A DNA stretch of 18,980 nucleotides, from assembly GCA_903939555.1 (NCBI GenBank), contig CAJAHV010000033.1, positions 1 to 18,980 on the forward strand. Reading direction: 5' to 3'. This stretch comes from an uncultured Alphaproteobacteria bacterium. GTDB lineage: Bacteria > Pseudomonadota > Alphaproteobacteria > Sphingomonadales > Sphingomonadaceae. The translations under genes and the position numbers were made by a program. Shown in pieces: positions 6,914 through 15,837 of this stretch. How positions within the stretch are numbered: the first letter of the stretch is position 1; every line of letters starts with the position of its first letter. A model generated the notes under the pieces. It was given only the letters and a program-made list of their open reading frames with translations, was not told the DNA's origin and did not search any database.

Positions 6914-7840
6914 ATGGCCGATATCACCGCTGCGATGGTAAAGGACCTGCGCGACCGTACCGGCGCAGGCATGATGGACTGCAAGAAGGCATTGAACGAA
7001 ACCGCCGGTGACATGGAAGCCGCCGTCGACTGGCTGCGCACCAAGGGCCTTGCCGCCGCCGCCAAGAAGGCCGGGCGCACCGCCGCCGAAGGCCTGATCG
7101 GCGTCACTGTCGCCGGCAAGCGCGGTGCCATGGTCGAAGTCAATTCCGAAACCGATTTCGTCGCCAAGAACGAAACCTTCCAGGGTTTTGTGCGCACCGT
7201 CACCGCGATTGCCGCCGAACTGGGCAGCGATGTCGCCGCCCTGCTTGCCGCGTCTTATCCCGAAAGCGATGGCAGCGTGCATGACAAGCTCACGCACAAC
7301 GTTGCGACCATCGGCGAGCATCAGACGCTGCGCCGCGCCGCGATCGTCGATGTCAACCAGGGCATCGTCACCTCCTATGTCCACAATGCCACGGCATCGG
7401 GACTGGGCAAGATCGGCGTGCTCGTCGGACTCGAATCATCGGCATCGGCCGAAGCGCTCGAACCGCTGGGCAAGCAGATTGCCATGCACATCGCCGCCGC
7501 CAACCCGTTGGCGCTCGATGAAACCGGCCTCGACCAGGCGCTGGTCGAGCGCGAACGCGCTATCGCCCGTGAAAAGGCCGCCACCTCGGGCAAATCCGCC
7601 GAAATCATTGAAAAAATGATCGAAGGCGGCGTGCGCAAATACGCCCAGGAAAATTCGCTGCTGACCCAGGTCTTTGTCATCGATGGCAAGACCAAGATCG
7701 CCGATGTCGTCGCCAACGCTGCCAAGGCCGCCGGCACCGCCATCACGATCAGCAGCTTTGTCCGCCTCCAGCTCGGTGAAGGCATCGAGCGCGAGGAAAA
7801 GGACTTTGCCGCGGAAGTCGCCGCAGCCGCCGGCATCTGA
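6914..7840 (+). CDS. tsf: Translation elongation factor Ts
   Basis: 308 residues, within the family range. EF-Ts is the nucleotide exchange factor that regenerates EF-Tu-GTP. The N-terminal UBA-like domain carries the signature LRDRTGAGMMDCKKAL at 12-27. The exchange motif TDFV is at 80-83 within NSETDFVAKN, matching the residues that displace Mg2+ and nucleotide from EF-Tu. The ATG at 6914 has AAGAGGAG 9-16 bases upstream and gives the standard MADITAAMVKDLR start; the open frame from 6794 is not protein-like. It is separated from rpsB by 146 bases with two or three hairpins, so it may be translated and regulated partly on its own. Confidence 0.98.
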   Translation: MADITAAMVKDLRDRTGAGMMDCKKALNETAGDMEAAVDWLRTKGLAAAAKKAGRTAAEGLIGVTVAGKRGAMVEVNSETDFVAKNETFQGFVRTVTAIAAELGSDVAALLAASYPESDGSVHDKLTHNVATIGEHQTLRRAAIVDVNQGIVTSYVHNATASGLGKIGVLVGLESSASAEALEPLGKQIAMHIAAANPLALDETGLDQALVERERAIAREKAATSGKSAEIIEKMIEGGVRKYAQENSLLTQVFVIDGKTKIADVVANAAKAAGTAITISSFVRLQLGEGIEREEKDFAAEVAAAAGI

Positions 7841-7843
7841 TCA

Positions 7844-7873
7844 GGTCGGGCCGGCCATCGTGCCGGCCCGACC
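7844..7873 (+). terminator. Strong GC hairpin after tsf, no T-run
   Basis: GGTCGGGCCGGC at 7844-7855 pairs perfectly with GCCGGCCCGACC at 7862-7873 across a six-base loop. It begins three bases after the tsf stop. The following AACAAGCTT is not a T-run, so it is probably a 3'-end stabilising stem or an inefficient terminator. Confidence 0.5.
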
Positions 7874-7879
7874 AACAAG

Positions 7880-7908
7880 CTTGGCAGCGCCGCGCGCGCT
7901 GGCTAGGG
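7880..7908 (+). promoter_or_regulatory. Candidate pyrH promoter (CTTGGC-N17-CTAGGG)
   Basis: CTTGGC at 7880-7885 and CTAGGG at 7903-7908 are exactly 17 bases apart. The spacing is the same as in the rpsB promoter candidate and the match to CTTGAC-N17-CTATAT is partial. It lies between the tsf hairpin and pyrH, where a new transcription unit would sensibly begin. Confidence 0.4.
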
Positions 7909-7953
7909 TGGCGCTCGGCGTATTTGCGGACAATGGGGAGTTGAGGGTCAATC

Positions 7954-8706
7954 ATGCCAGCGTCCCGCTATAAACGCATCCTGCTCAAGCTGTCGGGCGA
8001 AGCGGCGATGGGCGATGAAGCCTTCGGCATCGATCCTGCTACGGTTGCGCGTGTCGCCGGTGAGGTGAAGGTGGCGCATGACGCCGGCTATGAATTATGT
8101 CTCGTCATTGGTGGCGGCAACATCTTTCGTGGCATCGCTGGTTCGGCGAAGGGCATGGACCGCACAACCGCTGACTATATGGGCATGTTGGCGACCATAA
8201 TGAACGCCTTGGCGATGCAGGACGCGCTCGAACAATTGGGGGTCGATACGCGAGTGCAATCGGCGATTCCGATGGCATCGGTGTGTGAGCCCTATATCCG
8301 CCGTCGCGCCGAACGGCACATCGAAAAGGGCCGGGTCGTGATCTTTGCCGCCGGCACCGGCAGCCCGTTTTTCACGACTGACAGCGGCGCTGCCTTGCGT
8401 GCCGCCGAAATGCGCTGCGATGCGCTGTTCAAGGGCACATCGGTCGATGGCGTCTATGATGCCGACCCCAAGAAGATTCCCGGCGCCAAGCGTTATGACC
8501 GCGTCAGCTATTCGACCGTGCTTGCCAATGATCTCAAGGTCATGGACGCTTCGGCGGTATCGCTGTGCCGTGACAACGACATACCTATTGTGGTTTTCAA
8601 CATTCGCGAACCCGGCGCGCTGGCCGCGGTCCTCGACGGCAGTGCGCTGTCGACGATCGTCACCAATGATGCGGCGGTCAAATCAGGAGAACGGGCCAAT
8701 GGCTGA
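7954..8706 (+). CDS. pyrH: UMP kinase
   Basis: 250 residues of the amino-acid-kinase fold. It phosphorylates UMP to UDP in pyrimidine nucleotide synthesis in the cytoplasm and is usually activated by GTP and inhibited by UTP. Seen here: the start KRILLKLSGEA with Lys12 and the glycine loop, GGGNIFRG at 53-60, GTGSPFFTTD at 134-143 for UMP binding, then the DGVYDADPKK nucleotide segment. The ATG at 7954 follows GGGGAGTTGAGGG. Its last eight bases overlap the frr start, indicating translational coupling. The pairing pyrH-frr is widely conserved. Confidence 0.98.
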   Translation: MPASRYKRILLKLSGEAAMGDEAFGIDPATVARVAGEVKVAHDAGYELCLVIGGGNIFRGIAGSAKGMDRTTADYMGMLATIMNALAMQDALEQLGVDTRVQSAIPMASVCEPYIRRRAERHIEKGRVVIFAAGTGSPFFTTDSGAALRAAEMRCDALFKGTSVDGVYDADPKKIPGAKRYDRVSYSTVLANDLKVMDASAVSLCRDNDIPIVVFNIREPGALAAVLDGSALSTIVTNDAAVKSGERANG

Positions 8707-9268
8707 CTTCGAACCCGGCCCGTGGAAGGCCGATCTGGAACGCCGCACCACCGGGGCTATCGAAGCGCTCAAGCACGATCTTGCCGGTTTGCGCACCGGA
8801 CGCGCCAATACCAGCCTGCTCGATCCGGTAACGGTCGAAGTCTATGGCTCGGCCATGCCGCTGTCGCAGGTTGCAACGGTGACGGCGCCCGAGCCGCGGA
8901 TGCTTTCGGTGCAGGTGTGGGATCGCTCGAACGTCACGCCCGTCGAAAAGGCGATCCGATCAGCCGGCCTCGGGCTTAACCCGATCACCGACGGGCAAAC
9001 GCTTCGCCTGCCGATCCCCGACATGACCGAGGAGCGCCGCAAGGAAATGGCCAAGCTCGCCTCGACCTATGCCGAAAAGGCCAAGATCGCGGCACGTAAC
9101 GTCCGTCGCGACGGGATGGAAGTACTGAAAACCGCCGAAAAGAAGGGCAAGATCAGCCAGGACGAACAAAAGCGCCACGAAACCGAAGTCCAGAAGATCA
9201 CCGACAAGGCCATCGTCGATATTGATGCTGCCACCACCGCCAAGGAGAAGGAAATCCTCGGCAAGTGA
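8699..9268 (+). CDS. frr: Ribosome recycling factor
   Basis: 189 residues, close to the 185 of E. coli RRF. With EF-G it splits post-termination ribosomes. Conserved features include the helix with LRTGRANTSLLDPVTVEVYG, PLSQVATVTAPEPRML, and the C-terminal helix pair ending in DAATTAKEKEILGK. The ATG at 8699 overlaps the last eight bases of pyrH. It has CAGGAGA (8685-8691) upstream and gives the standard start MADFEPGPWKADLE. The stop shares four bases (GTGA) with the uppS start. Confidence 0.98.
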   Translation: MADFEPGPWKADLERRTTGAIEALKHDLAGLRTGRANTSLLDPVTVEVYGSAMPLSQVATVTAPEPRMLSVQVWDRSNVTPVEKAIRSAGLGLNPITDGQTLRLPIPDMTEERRKEMAKLASTYAEKAKIAARNVRRDGMEVLKTAEKKGKISQDEQKRHETEVQKITDKAIVDIDAATTAKEKEILGK

Positions 9269-9999
9269 CCCGCGCGGTCGCCTCGCATGACGGTGGAGAC
9301 GGAGCCAGGCTGCGTCACCTCGCCATAATCATGGACGGCAATGGCCGCTGGGCCAAGGCGCGCCGCCTGCCGCGCATCGCCGGGCATCGTGCCGGTGTGG
9401 AAGCCGTGCGCCGTGTTGTCGAGGCGGCGCCCGATCTGGGTATCGAATTCCTGACGCTCTATGCTTTCTCGACCGAGAATTGGAAGCGCCCGGCCGATGA
9501 GGTGAGCGACCTGATGGGATTGCTGCGCCATTATATCCGTTCGGAAATAAACGACCTGCACAAGAATGGCGTCCGGCTCGATTTCATTGGCGATTACTGT
9601 GCGTTGCAGCCCGATCTCGTCAAATTGCTTGAAGACGCGCGGACGCTGACTGCTGGCAATCGCCGGATGACGCTAGTCATGGCGCTGAATTATGGCGGGC
9701 AGGATGAACTGGCGCGCGCGGCGCGGGCGCTTGCCGCCGATGTTGCCGCCGGCCGGCTCGATCCGGCGGCAATCGATGTCGCGGCGCTCGCCGGGCGGCT
9801 CGATACTGCACACATGCCGCCGCCCGATCTGGTGCTGCGCACCTCTGGCGAAATGCGGCTTTCGAACTTCCTGCTCTGGCAATCGGCCTATGCCGAATTC
9901 GTCGCGACCGATACGCTGTGGCCCGATTTCGACCGCGCCGCGCTGACCGACACGGTGGCCGAATTCGCGACGCGTGAGCGGCGCTTTGGCGGGCGCTGA
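9265..9999 (+). CDS. uppS: (2Z,6E)-farnesyl-diphosphate-dependent undecaprenyl diphosphate synthase
   Basis: 244 residues of the cis-prenyltransferase family. It adds eight isopentenyl diphosphate units to farnesyl diphosphate to make undecaprenyl diphosphate, the lipid carrier for peptidoglycan and surface polysaccharides. Signature motifs are MDGNGRWA with catalytic Asp24, the AFSTENWKRP segment around 68-76, NYGG at 142-145, and RTSGEMRLSNFLLWQ starting at 192. It starts with GTG in a GTGA overlap with the frr stop; AAGGAGAAGGA lies 14-24 bases upstream inside frr. Its 3' end overlaps cdsA by 26 bases. It shares the isoprenoid pathway with dxr downstream. Confidence 0.97.
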   Translation: MTRAVASHDGGDGARLRHLAIIMDGNGRWAKARRLPRIAGHRAGVEAVRRVVEAAPDLGIEFLTLYAFSTENWKRPADEVSDLMGLLRHYIRSEINDLHKNGVRLDFIGDYCALQPDLVKLLEDARTLTAGNRRMTLVMALNYGGQDELARAARALAADVAAGRLDPAAIDVAALAGRLDTAHMPPPDLVLRTSGEMRLSNFLLWQSAYAEFVATDTLWPDFDRAALTDTVAEFATRERRFGGR

Positions 10000-10855
10000 C
10001 ACGCCGCCGGCGCGGGCCGGCAATCCCTTGCTCAAGCGCATCGTTACCGGCGTGGTGCTGATCATCGTCGCGTTGGCGGCGGTGCGTTTCGGCGGCAGCT
10101 TTTTCACCGCGCTGATCGCGGTGGCGACATTGATCATGTTTGCCGAATGGGCGGTGATGCACGGGCTGGGGCGGCTGGTGATGCGCGCCGGGCTGGCGAT
10201 CCTGGCCGGCGTTATCATGCTGATGGCGCTCGGCCGCTGGAACGAAGCGTTGTTGCTCACTGGCTTCGGCGCGATGATCCTGGGCGTATTTGCCGCCACG
10301 TTGGGTAGCAAGCCGGCAGCAGCCGGGGCGGTGCGCGGGCAGATCGACAGCATCGGCGGGCGGTTTGCAGCGGCCGGTATCCTCTATTGCGGCCTACCGG
10401 CGGTATCGCTGATCTGGCTGCGCGGTCTGACGCTCGGGCTCGAAGCGGTAATCTTCCTGCTACTGTGTGTCTGGGCGGCTGATATCATCGCCTTTTTCAC
10501 TGGCCGCGCGCTGGGTGGCCCCAAGTTGGCGCCGGCGATCAGCCCGAACAAGACCTGGTCGGGCGCCATTGGCGGCGTGCTCGGCGCCATCGTCATCGCC
10601 GGCGGCACGGCGGCGCTGTGGCTGACCGGGCTGGGCGGCAAGGGTTTCGGCTGGTTCTTCGCGCTGGCCGGCGCGCTGGCGGTACTGTCAGTGCTGGGTG
10701 ACTTGCTCGAAAGCGGCCTGAAACGTCGCGCCGGGGTCAAGGATTCGGGGTCGTTGCTGCCCGGTCATGGCGGGGTGATGGACCGTCTCGACGGGCTGGT
10801 GCCGGTGGCGATCGCCGGTGCCAGCGTTTTTGCGCTGACGGGGTGGGCCGGGTGA
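9974..10855 (+). CDS. cdsA: Phosphatidate cytidylyltransferase (CDP-diacylglycerol synthase)
   Basis: 293 residues and several hydrophobic membrane segments. It converts phosphatidic acid and CTP to CDP-diacylglycerol at the inner membrane, the branch point for phospholipid synthesis. The CdsA signature occupies residues 247-273: SGLKRRAGVKDSG, then LPGHGGVMDRLD, with the metal-binding aspartates. The first membrane span follows a short polar N-terminus (NPLLKRIVTG). The GTG at 9974 lies inside uppS and has no clear Shine-Dalgarno sequence, so initiation probably depends on coupling with uppS. The exact start is less sure than the gene. The last four bases overlap dxr (GTGA). Confidence 0.95.
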   Translation: MSGALAGADTPPARAGNPLLKRIVTGVVLIIVALAAVRFGGSFFTALIAVATLIMFAEWAVMHGLGRLVMRAGLAILAGVIMLMALGRWNEALLLTGFGAMILGVFAATLGSKPAAAGAVRGQIDSIGGRFAAAGILYCGLPAVSLIWLRGLTLGLEAVIFLLLCVWAADIIAFFTGRALGGPKLAPAISPNKTWSGAIGGVLGAIVIAGGTAALWLTGLGGKGFGWFFALAGALAVLSVLGDLLESGLKRRAGVKDSGSLLPGHGGVMDRLDGLVPVAIAGASVFALTGWAG

Positions 10856-12006
10856 CATCGCTGACCATCCTTGGCGCCACCGGCTCGGTTGGCAGCCAGG
10901 CGCTTGATCTGGTCGCGCGCAATCCGGGGCGCTGGCAGGTCGCGGCGTTGACCGCCAACAGCGACGCGCAGGGGCTGGCGACGGCTGCGCGGGCCAGCGG
11001 CGCGCGCTTCGCCGCTATTGCCGATCCGGCAGCCTATGCCGATCTCAAGGCGGCGCTTGCCGGCAGCGGCATCGAGGCAGCGGCGGGGCAGGAAGCGGTT
11101 TGCGAGGCGGCGCAGCGGCCAGGCGACATCGTGCTGACCGCCATTGTAGGTGCAGCGGGCCTCGCGCCGACGCTGGCTGCGGTCGAACGCGGCGCAACGC
11201 TCGCCATCGCCAACAAGGAAACGTTGGTGTGCGCGGGGCCGGTGGTCACCGCAGCAGCGCTGGCAAGCGGCGCGACGCTGTTGCCGGTCGATTCCGAACA
11301 TAATGCCATTTTCCAGGTCTTCGACCATGCCCAGCCCGACCGTGTGGCGAAGATCATTCTGACCTGCAGCGGCGGGCCGTTCCGCACCCGCAGCCGTGCC
11401 GAACTGGCCGGTGTCAGCGTTGCCGATGCCTGCAAGCATCCGGTGTGGTCGATGGGCGCCAAGATTTCGATCGATTCGGCGACCTTGATGAACAAGGGGC
11501 TCGAACTGATCGAGGCGCACCATCTGTTTCCCGTCGGGCTCGACAGGCTTGATGTCATCATCCATCCGCAATCTGTCGTCCATTCGATGGTAGAATATAT
11601 CGATGGCTCGGTGCTGGCCCAGCTTGGCACCCCGGACATGCGCATCCCCATCGCCTATGCCATGGCCTGGCCCGAGCGCATCGCAACACCGGCGGCACGG
11701 CTCGATCTTGCCGCCATCGGCCGCCTGGAGTTCGAAGCTCCCGACCTTGTCCGCTTTCCCTGCCTGGCACTGGCTTGGGAAGCGATGCGCGCCGGCGGCA
11801 GCGCGCCGTGCATCCTCAATGCCGCCAATGAAATTGCCGTGGCGGCGTTCATCGCCGGGCAAGTTGCGTTTCTGGATATAGACGCCATTGTGGCTGCGAC
11901 GTTGGCGCGGGTTGCCTCAGGGCCGGTCGGCTCGCTTGGTGAAGTGATCGAAACTGATCGCCGCGCTCGGGCCGAAGCTCGTGCACAGATAACGGCACGG
12001 GCCTGA
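10852..12006 (+). CDS. dxr: 1-deoxy-D-xylulose 5-phosphate reductoisomerase
   Basis: 384 residues. It catalyses the NADPH-dependent conversion of 1-deoxyxylulose 5-phosphate to 2-C-methylerythritol 4-phosphate, the committed step of the MEP isoprenoid pathway and the target of fosmidomycin. Motifs in order: the NADPH loop GATGSVG at 8-14, ANKETLV around 120-126, metal ligands Asp147 and Glu149 in PVDSEHNAIFQ, SGGPFR at 173-178, SMGAKISIDSATLMNKG at 200-216 with Glu218, and HPQSVVHSMVE. A GTG at 10843 is also in frame. I chose the GTG at 10852, which makes a GTGA overlap with the cdsA stop and places MTSLTILGATG in the usual register. Confidence 0.97.
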   Translation: MTSLTILGATGSVGSQALDLVARNPGRWQVAALTANSDAQGLATAARASGARFAAIADPAAYADLKAALAGSGIEAAAGQEAVCEAAQRPGDIVLTAIVGAAGLAPTLAAVERGATLAIANKETLVCAGPVVTAAALASGATLLPVDSEHNAIFQVFDHAQPDRVAKIILTCSGGPFRTRSRAELAGVSVADACKHPVWSMGAKISIDSATLMNKGLELIEAHHLFPVGLDRLDVIIHPQSVVHSMVEYIDGSVLAQLGTPDMRIPIAYAMAWPERIATPAARLDLAAIGRLEFEAPDLVRFPCLALAWEAMRAGGSAPCILNAANEIAVAAFIAGQVAFLDIDAIVAATLARVASGPVGSLGEVIETDRRARAEARAQITARA

Positions 12007-12032
12007 ACCATGGTGAGAAGGGAGGCATAGAG

Positions 12033-13175
12033 GTGACCGACATGCTGCCCCAGCCGGGTCTTGGCTTCACCCTGCTCACTTTTATTGTCATGATTGCCGT
12101 GCTTGTTGTCGTGCATGAAGGCGGGCACTATCTCGCCGGGCGTTTTTTCGGGGTGAACATCGATTCCTTTGCCGTCGGCTTCGGCAAGGAGTTGTTCGGC
12201 TTCGACGATCGCCGTGGCACGCGCTGGAAGCTCAATCTTATTCCGCTCGGCGGCTATGTGAAATTCACTGGCGACATGAACGAGGCAAGCCAGATTGACC
12301 CCGCCGTGCTGCTGCTGCCCGAAGCCGAACGCCGCAGCCTGTTCGTTTTCAAGCCCCTGTGGCAGCGTGCCTTTATCGTGGCGGCCGGGCCGGTGGTGAA
12401 TTTCCTGTTCGCCATTGCTATTCTCGCCAGTTTCTATGTGGCGCTCGGCCATCCGTTCACGCCGCCGGTGGTAGCCGGCGTGACCGCCGACGGACCGGCC
12501 GCCGCAGCCGGTATTCGCCCCGGCGACCGGATTGTAAGCATCGATGGTGATGCGATCGAGCGCTTTGAAGACATCGTCAACATCGTCATGTCGGGCACCG
12601 GCGAAGCGATGCAGATCGTCATCGATCGTGATGGAGCACGCTTGTCGCTGCGGGTGACCCCGGCCCGAGTGGAAACTGTCGATCGCTTCGGCAATGTCGT
12701 CAAGCACGGCCGGCTCGGCGTTTCGCGCAGCGGCCGCATTGTCGAGGATGTGTCGTTATTTCCCGCCATTGGATACGGCATCAAGGACACTGGCGAAATC
12801 ATCGTCACCATCGCGACAACGCTGAAGCAAGTCGTTCTGGCAGAGCGCAGCCTTGCCGATCTTGGTGGGCCGATCAAAACTGGCCAGGTTACCGGCCAAC
12901 AGGCGTCGCTCGGCATCCTGCCGTTCATCGCCTTCATGGCGTTTTTCTCGATCAACCTCGGCTTTATAAACCTGCTTCCCATACCGATGCTGGACGGCGG
13001 GCATCTTCTGCTTTACGCCGTCGAAACTGTCAGACGGCGGCCTGTGGGCGCAAAGACGCAGGAATGGGCCTTCATGTCGGGCTTTGCTGCGTTGATGACC
13101 TTCATGGCCGTGCTGACCTGGAATGATCTGGGATCGGTCGGGGTATGGGATCGGTTGACCGGGTGGCTAGGGTGA
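12033..13175 (+). CDS. rseP: RIP metalloprotease RseP (site-2 protease family)
   Basis: 380 residues. An inner-membrane zinc protease that cuts substrates within the membrane, classically the anti-sigma factor RseA, and clears remnant signal peptides. The zinc site HEGGH is at 28-32 in the first membrane helix. GPVVNFLFAI, a PDZ domain around GIRPGDRIVSIDG, and the second catalytic motif NLLPIPMLDGG (Asp321) before the last helices complete the family pattern. It appears to have one clear PDZ domain, whereas E. coli has two. The GTG at 12033 has AGGGAGG about eight bases upstream; the in-frame ATG at 12042 would be too far from it. It sits just before bamA, as in most proteobacteria. Confidence 0.96.
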   Translation: MTDMLPQPGLGFTLLTFIVMIAVLVVVHEGGHYLAGRFFGVNIDSFAVGFGKELFGFDDRRGTRWKLNLIPLGGYVKFTGDMNEASQIDPAVLLLPEAERRSLFVFKPLWQRAFIVAAGPVVNFLFAIAILASFYVALGHPFTPPVVAGVTADGPAAAAGIRPGDRIVSIDGDAIERFEDIVNIVMSGTGEAMQIVIDRDGARLSLRVTPARVETVDRFGNVVKHGRLGVSRSGRIVEDVSLFPAIGYGIKDTGEIIVTIATTLKQVVLAERSLADLGGPIKTGQVTGQQASLGILPFIAFMAFFSINLGFINLLPIPMLDGGHLLLYAVETVRRRPVGAKTQEWAFMSGFAALMTFMAVLTWNDLGSVGVWDRLTGWLG

Positions 13176-13251
13176 GCGGCGTGGGCCTTGGGGAACGCGG
13201 CGCCTCATTGACATATGTATTCAAGCGGGTGGCAGGCAAGGACGGTCAAGC

Positions 13252-15837
13252 GTGAATTATCGCCCTGGGCAGGGGTCGCGGGCAATGCCGCACCTGATGT
13301 CTGCACTGCTTATTTCAACGATGCTGGCGGGCCCGGCGCTTGCGCAGCGTCCGTCGCGCCCGGATGCGCCGCCGCCGACGCCATCGGCCGAAGCCGAAGC
13401 CGCCGCCGCCGCATCGCGTACCGAACGGGCGCTGCCCGCCACGGCCGCCAATGCCGGTATCGTGCGGTCGGTGCTGATCCGCGGTACCGAACGGCTCGAG
13501 GCTGAAACGGTGCGCTCCTATCTCAATCTGAATATCGGCGATCGCTATGATCGTGACCGGACCGACCAGGCGCTGAAGGCGCTGTTTGCGTCGGAATTGT
13601 TCGCAGACGCGACGATCCGCGACGATAATGGCGCGCTGACCGTCGAGGTGAAGGAAAATCCGGTGATCAACCGGATCGTTATCGAGGGTGCAAAGCGGGT
13701 CAAGGAAGACAAGATCCGTGAGGAAATCCGCCTCGCGCCGCGCCAGATCTTCACGCGCAGCAAGGCGCGCGCCGATGTTGGGCGTATTCTCGAACTTTAT
13801 CGCCGCTCGGGGCGCTTTGCCGCGGCGGTTGAGCCCAAGATCGTGCTGCTCGAACAGAATCGAGTCGATGTTGTGTTCGAAATGACCGAAGGCTCCAAGT
13901 CCAAGGTTCGTCAGATCAACATTCTGGGCAATGCGAAATTCTCGGAAAATAAAATTCGCAGCCAGATGGCGACGCGCCAATCGCGTTTCTGGCGTTTCTT
14001 TTCGTCGAACGACACCTATGATCCTGATCGCCTCGCTTATGACCAGCAGAAACTGCGCCAGTTTTATCTGACACAAGGCTATGCTGACTTCCGCGTCGCT
14101 TCGTCGGTCGCGGAACTCACCCCCGATGGCCGTGATTTCATCGTTACCTATGTCGTCGAGGAAGGCGATCGCTACAAGTTTGGCAAGGTCGATCTCGAAA
14201 GCCAGATCCGCGATATAAAGCCCAAGGAATTCAAGTCGCTGATCCGCATCAAGGATGGCGATTGGTACAATGCGCAGCAGATTGAGGATACGGTCGAAGG
14301 CCTGACCGAAACCGCCGGCCTGCTTGGCTATGCCTTTGCCGATGTCCGCCCGCAGTTCGAGCGCGACAAGGAAAAGCACCAGATGAACGTGACCTTCCAG
14401 ATCGGGGAGGCGCCGCGCGTTTATGTCGAACGCGTGCAGATCAACGGCAACACCACGACACTCGATACCGTCATCCGTCGCGAATTCCGCTTGGCCGAAG
14501 GCGATGCCTTCAACAGCATCAAGGTCAAGCGCTCACGCGATCGTCTGCTCGGGCTTGGTTTCTTCCAGGACAAGCTGGAAATCGAACAAAAGCCGGGCAG
14601 CGCTCCCGACAAGGTCATCCTCGAGGCCAATGTCCAGGAAAAGCCGACCGGCGAATTGCAGGTTTCGGCGGGCTTTTCCTCGCTGGAACGCTTCATCCTG
14701 TCGCTGTCGATCCGGCAACGCAACTTCCGCGGCCGTGGTCAGGAACTGCGCGCCTCGGCGAATGTCTCCAGTTTCTCGAAATCGATCGAGGCGGGCTTTA
14801 CCGAACCCTATCTGTTCGGCCGCAACCTCGCGCTCGGCTTCGATGTGTTTCGGCGTGATTTCCGGTCGTTCAATTTCACCAGCAACAATACCCGCAACAC
14901 CACCTATAATCAGGTGTCGACGGGCTTCCAGGTCCGCACTGGCTTCCCGATTACCGAATTCTGGGCGGCGTCATTGCGCTATGGCCTGTCGTTCGAGAAT
15001 ATCACGCTCGACCAGAACACTTTCTTCACCAACGGCGCATGCGACCCGCTGTTGGCGGGCCGCTACCTGTGCGAAGCCATCGGCAAGCGCACGATCTCGT
15101 CGGTCGGCTACAGCATCATCTTCAACAATGTGAACAATCCGCGCCGACCATCTTCGGGGCAGCGCTTCTCGGTCAGCCAGGATGTCGCCGGCATTCCGAT
15201 TGGCGTCAAATATGTTCGTACCCGCACCAATTACGATTGGTATTATGCGCTGTTCGGTTCGGGCTTTGTGCTCAACCTGGGTGGCGAAGCCGGCTTTATT
15301 GCGGGCTATGGTGGCCAGGATGTGCTGCTGACCGACCGCTTCTTCCTTGGCCAGCCGCAGATGCGCGGCTTCAACATTCGCGGCGTCGGGCCGCGTGTGC
15401 TGCGCCAGCCGTTCGATTCCAATGGCGTGGCGATCACCGATCGCAACCAGGTGTCGGACGATGCGCTGGGCGGCAAGGCCTATTATCTCGCTCGCGCCGA
15501 AATTCAGGTGCCGCTGGGATCGAGCGGCGAGGAACTGGGCCTGCGCCCGTCGATCTTTGCCGATATCGGCGCGGTCTGGAACGTCAAAAAGCCGGTGCTG
15601 CAATGTCTCAACGGCCCGACTACCAACCGCCCGGAATGCGCGGCGTTCAATGGCTCGTCCTCGGGCTTCCAGGAAGTCTATCTCGGCAATTCGCCCAGCC
15701 CGCGCCTGTCGGTCGGGGTTGGCGTCTCGTGGAACTCGCCGTTCGGGCCGTTCCGCTTCGATCTTGCCAAAGCGCTGCTCAAACAGCCAGGTGATGATAC
15801 GCAACTTTTCCAATTCAACGTAGGGACACAATTCTGA
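13252..15837 (+). CDS. bamA: Outer membrane protein assembly factor BamA
   Basis: 861 residues. The core of the BAM complex, which folds and inserts beta-barrel proteins in the outer membrane. An N-terminal signal sequence ends near AGPALAQ. It is followed by a Pro/Ala-rich linker, about five POTRA domains (roughly residues 68-440) and a C-terminal 16-strand barrel ending in phenylalanine (VGTQF). The loop-6 motif appears as QMRGFNIRG (VRGF/Y equivalent), and the last strands show SPFGPFRFD. The GTG at 13252 has AAGGACGG nine bases upstream; the ATGs at 13285 or 13297 are alternatives with a shorter signal peptide. The only four cysteines I see (597, 607, 785, 796) form two close pairs in predicted surface loops. 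The stop overlaps skp by one base. Confidence 0.97.
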   Translation: MNYRPGQGSRAMPHLMSALLISTMLAGPALAQRPSRPDAPPPTPSAEAEAAAAASRTERALPATAANAGIVRSVLIRGTERLEAETVRSYLNLNIGDRYDRDRTDQALKALFASELFADATIRDDNGALTVEVKENPVINRIVIEGAKRVKEDKIREEIRLAPRQIFTRSKARADVGRILELYRRSGRFAAAVEPKIVLLEQNRVDVVFEMTEGSKSKVRQINILGNAKFSENKIRSQMATRQSRFWRFFSSNDTYDPDRLAYDQQKLRQFYLTQGYADFRVASSVAELTPDGRDFIVTYVVEEGDRYKFGKVDLESQIRDIKPKEFKSLIRIKDGDWYNAQQIEDTVEGLTETAGLLGYAFADVRPQFERDKEKHQMNVTFQIGEAPRVYVERVQINGNTTTLDTVIRREFRLAEGDAFNSIKVKRSRDRLLGLGFFQDKLEIEQKPGSAPDKVILEANVQEKPTGELQVSAGFSSLERFILSLSIRQRNFRGRGQELRASANVSSFSKSIEAGFTEPYLFGRNLALGFDVFRRDFRSFNFTSNNTRNTTYNQVSTGFQVRTGFPITEFWAASLRYGLSFENITLDQNTFFTNGACDPLLAGRYLCEAIGKRTISSVGYSIIFNNVNNPRRPSSGQRFSVSQDVAGIPIGVKYVRTRTNYDWYYALFGSGFVLNLGGEAGFIAGYGGQDVLLTDRFFLGQPQMRGFNIRGVGPRVLRQPFDSNGVAITDRNQVSDDALGGKAYYLARAEIQVPLGSSGEELGLRPSIFADIGAVWNVKKPVLQCLNGPTTNRPECAAFNGSSSGFQEVYLGNSPSPRLSVGVGVSWNSPFGPFRFDLAKALLKQPGDDTQLFQFNVGTQF

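Noticed and set aside
10765..11862. 365-codon minus-strand open frame across dxr
   Set aside because: It is antisense to a complete dxr with all catalytic motifs; no protein family is visible.
12009..12029. Tiny ORF (ATG GTG AGA AGG GAG GCA TAG) just before rseP
   Set aside because: It covers the rseP ribosome binding site and has only six codons; nothing indicates that it is translated or acts as a leader peptide.
13155..13172. TTGACC and CTAGGG at the end of rseP as a promoter
   Set aside because: The two boxes are only six bases apart, far too close for a sigma-70 type promoter.
13208..13213. TTGACA as a possible -35 element before bamA
   Set aside because: At 16-18 bases downstream there is no acceptable -10 sequence (GGCAGG at 17), so a promoter cannot be supported.
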